This document shows, one piece after another, positions 34,359-36,316 of a stretch of 36,316 nucleotides of DNA. This DNA comes from Scatosoma sp045658805 (lineage in GTDB: Bacteria; Bacillota; Clostridia; Christensenellales; Borkfalkiaceae), in NCBI GenBank assembly GCA_045658805.1, contig JAZOVQ010000009.1, positions 1-36,316 on the forward strand, given 5' to 3'. The stretch's first letter is position 1. Every line of letters begins with the position of its first letter. The notes under the pieces were generated by a model. The model was not told the origin of the DNA, searched no databases, and saw nothing but the letters and a program-made list of their open reading frames with translations. The position numbers and the translations under genes are program-made.

Positions 34359-36316
34359 ATGAGAGTAATGACTAAAAAATTATTGCTTATTGTTGCAATG
34401 CTTTTTGCTTCGGTTTGTTTCTTGTTCGGCGGCGTGTTCGCTGTTACGCAAACGAAGAACGTAAAAGCAGCCGAGTCTGTTGAAACGGTACAAGTAACCT
34501 TCAACAAAGTACACAGCACTTGGAATAACTATGCCTATGAAGGTATGAATTGCAACTTCTTGCAGTTTAACGGCGGTATCAGCGGAAACGGCAACTTGGA
34601 TGCAGATTTCGCTGATTTGTTCGATAAGATGACAATCAACGACGAGCCGGTAGATAAGAGCAACGTTTCCTGCTATTGCCCCAACTGGATTGGCGCAAGC
34701 GGCGGCTTCGTTCTTTGTTTCAAAACGAACCCTGCGGCAGGTTCCGTATTGTGTTTGTCTGCAGGTACCATATTTAATATCGGCGGTACGGATACCAATT
34801 CCTATGAAATTGCGGAAGACGTTTATTTGCAATTCAACGGCTCGCTTTGGTCCGTATATGAAAAACCCGCAGAAGTAGTAACGGAATTGGCTACGTTTGT
34901 AGGTCCTTGGGGGGCGCCGGGTACCTTCAACTCCTCGACGCAAGTTTTGTTGCAATATTCGAGCGCGAGTGCGTGGGATGCTGCCAATAAAGGTGATTTG
35001 GCATCTAAAATCACGTATAAGAATTCTGTAACGGGTGATACCTATGCAGTAACGGAAAGTAACATTACAGGTTGGGACGGTCAAAAATGGATTGTCTTGA
35101 CGGGTATGTCGGGCTATGACGTAATTGAAATTGCGGCAGGCGGAAAATTCGGCGGCAATATCGAAATTCCTGCGCTTACGCTTTACAACGTAAACGGATG
35201 CTGGGTAACCTCTGCCCCCAAGGCGGCAACGACGGTTTGCACGGCAATCGCTGGCGGTTGGAATAACTCCGTAGCATCTGGGGTAAGTAACAATATTTTG
35301 GCGTTTGACGTAAAGCCTCTTGGCGCTGCCAATGACGCAACCAACCTCGCAGCTACGTTGAACTGCACTTCGTTGATGGTAAAATACAATGGTAAGAGCT
35401 TCTACGAATTGTATGCAGATACCAACAATGCTAACCATGCGAAGTATGTTATTTCGTACGCGCACGGCAATCAATATTTCTATTTCGCTATTCCTGAAGC
35501 AGACCTTGTAGAAGGCGCAATGTTTGAAATTGAAGACGGCACGCCGTTTATGAATCACTATTTGGGCGGCGTACAGCTTGTTTTCAACGGCTCCGCATGG
35601 GAAATTGTCGTAGAACCTACGGAAGTTTCCTATACGGGTATTCAATGGAATGAAACGGATTATAATGCGTTTGGCGGCAAAGCAGGCGTATTGCTTTCGT
35701 TCAGCGCAAATTTGTCTGCGGACGCAACTGAAATCAACGGCGGCTTGCAAGGCGTGAACTTGGTATCGAGCATCGGTGATAAAATTTACTTGGGCGGCGT
35801 TCAGCTTTCCACGTTACCCGGTGCATTCGTAACCTACCATTCGCAAAACTTCATATTCATCTATGCGGACAACATGTCGGCGTATAGAACGCTTACCATT
35901 GAAGAAGGGGCAATCTTCCTTGATTCCATTCTTCCTGAAGTAAATCTTACTTATAAAGCAGGAACGAAGTGGGGTACGGAAGCGCAAACGTTTGTGCCCG
36001 TTACCTTTGCACAAATTCAATGGAACGGTATCGGCTACGGCGCATTTGAAGGCAAAAACGGCGTATTGCTTACCTTCTCTAGCCACCTTTCGACCGTAGC
36101 AAATGAAATCAATGCTGGCATTCAAACGGTAAACTTCGCAAAGACGACGATTGGTGAAAACATTAAGTTTGGCGGCACGGCGCTCAAAGACATTGCAGGT
36201 GCGGAAATTTGTTATCATTCGCAAGGTCACATGTGGGTGTATGCGCCTAACATGAATACGCTTGGCGATCTCACGATCGAATCGGCTAATTTCCTCGACG
36301 TTACGTTGCCTGATTT
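34359..36316 (+). CDS. Modular secreted protein, truncated by the right window edge
   Basis: The ATG follows GAGGAGG. The frame is open for 652 codons to the edge. The signal peptide (MRVMTKKLLLIV...) is nearly identical to that of the 283 gene. The modules in order are one WNNY/FLQF/CPNWIG unit (about 44-160), a module with WGAPGTFNSS (175-287), a C-like unit with AYAHG-type pattern ISYAHG (290-420), and two type B units (423-545, 548 onward). It thus mixes module types of the 283/7635 genes with those of the 27919 gene. Any enzymatic domain would lie beyond the window. Confidence 0.85.
   Translation, partial: MRVMTKKLLLIVAMLFASVCFLFGGVFAVTQTKNVKAAESVETVQVTFNKVHSTWNNYAYEGMNCNFLQFNGGISGNGNLDADFADLFDKMTINDEPVDKSNVSCYCPNWIGASGGFVLCFKTNPAAGSVLCLSAGTIFNIGGTDTNSYEIAEDVYLQFNGSLWSVYEKPAEVVTELATFVGPWGAPGTFNSSTQVLLQYSSASAWDAANKGDLASKITYKNSVTGDTYAVTESNITGWDGQKWIVLTGMSGYDVIEIAAGGKFGGNIEIPALTLYNVNGCWVTSAPKAATTVCTAIAGGWNNSVASGVSNNILAFDVKPLGAANDATNLAATLNCTSLMVKYNGKSFYELYADTNNANHAKYVISYAHGNQYFYFAIPEADLVEGAMFEIEDGTPFMNHYLGGVQLVFNGSAWEIVVEPTEVSYTGIQWNETDYNAFGGKAGVLLSFSANLSADATEINGGLQGVNLVSSIGDKIYLGGVQLSTLPGAFVTYHSQNFIFIYADNMSAYRTLTIEEGAIFLDSILPEVNLTYKAGTKWGTEAQTFVPVTFAQIQWNGIGYGAFEGKNGVLLTFSSHLSTVANEINAGIQTVNFAKTTIGENIKFGGTALKDIAGAEICYHSQGHMWVYAPNMNTLGDLTIESANFLDVTLPD

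Noticed and set aside
1..36316. tRNA, rRNA, riboswitch, insertion sequence or prophage genes
   Set aside because: I saw no tRNA-like cloverleaf, rRNA signature, conserved riboswitch core, transposase motif or phage gene on either strand.

Overview
The window looks like a chromosomal segment of a gut-type Clostridia bacterium (Bacillota; a Christensenellales/Borkfalkia-like lineage is my guess). The grounds are strong AGGAGG-type ribosome sites, sigma-A-like promoters, Rho-independent terminators, carbohydrate ABC genes without an ATPase, InlB-type repeats, and secreted proteins ending in a Cys-Gly / hydrophobic / Lys-rich tail. Every supported gene is on the + strand. I see no rRNA, tRNA, CRISPR array, transposase or phage gene. 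Family calls are from motifs read by eye; no search was run.

Layout. (1) 19-5913: promoter, a 38-residue small ORF, a 1846-residue modular secreted protein (binding modules, a metallophosphoesterase-like domain without its metal ligands, an SGNH hydrolase), terminator. (2) 6048-6480: a second copy of the promoter and small ORF, followed by a decayed remnant of the large gene. (3) 6556-7511: an AraC-type regulator with its own promoter and terminator. (4) 7551-22609: an eight-gene operon encoding a 1581-residue surface protein, a secreted tyrosine-phosphatase-like protein, a sugar ABC importer (permease, binding lipoprotein, permease), an 881-residue surface protein, a lipoprotein clan GH-A glycosidase and its signal-less paralogue. 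(5) 22665-27642: a cluster of proteins without signal peptides (beta-lactamase-fold esterase, CE4-like deacetylase, GH3 glycosidase) ending in a second AraC regulator. (6) 27698-33962: a third promoter/small-ORF/giant-protein module, with three rounds of repeats and two intact metallophosphoesterase domains. (7) 34093 to the right edge: a fourth such module, cut by the window end.

How it may work together (inference): this is a glycan-use locus. Surface proteins bind polymer, the lipoprotein GH-A enzyme cuts it outside the cell, the ABC system imports the products, and the cytoplasmic GH-A, GH3, deacetylase and esterase finish them. The AraC proteins would sense products.

The least explained part is the four-fold module of promoter, conserved small acidic ORF and modular secreted protein. 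The small ORF is conserved at protein level, sits 14-19 nt before the large gene, and survives intact where the large gene has decayed.
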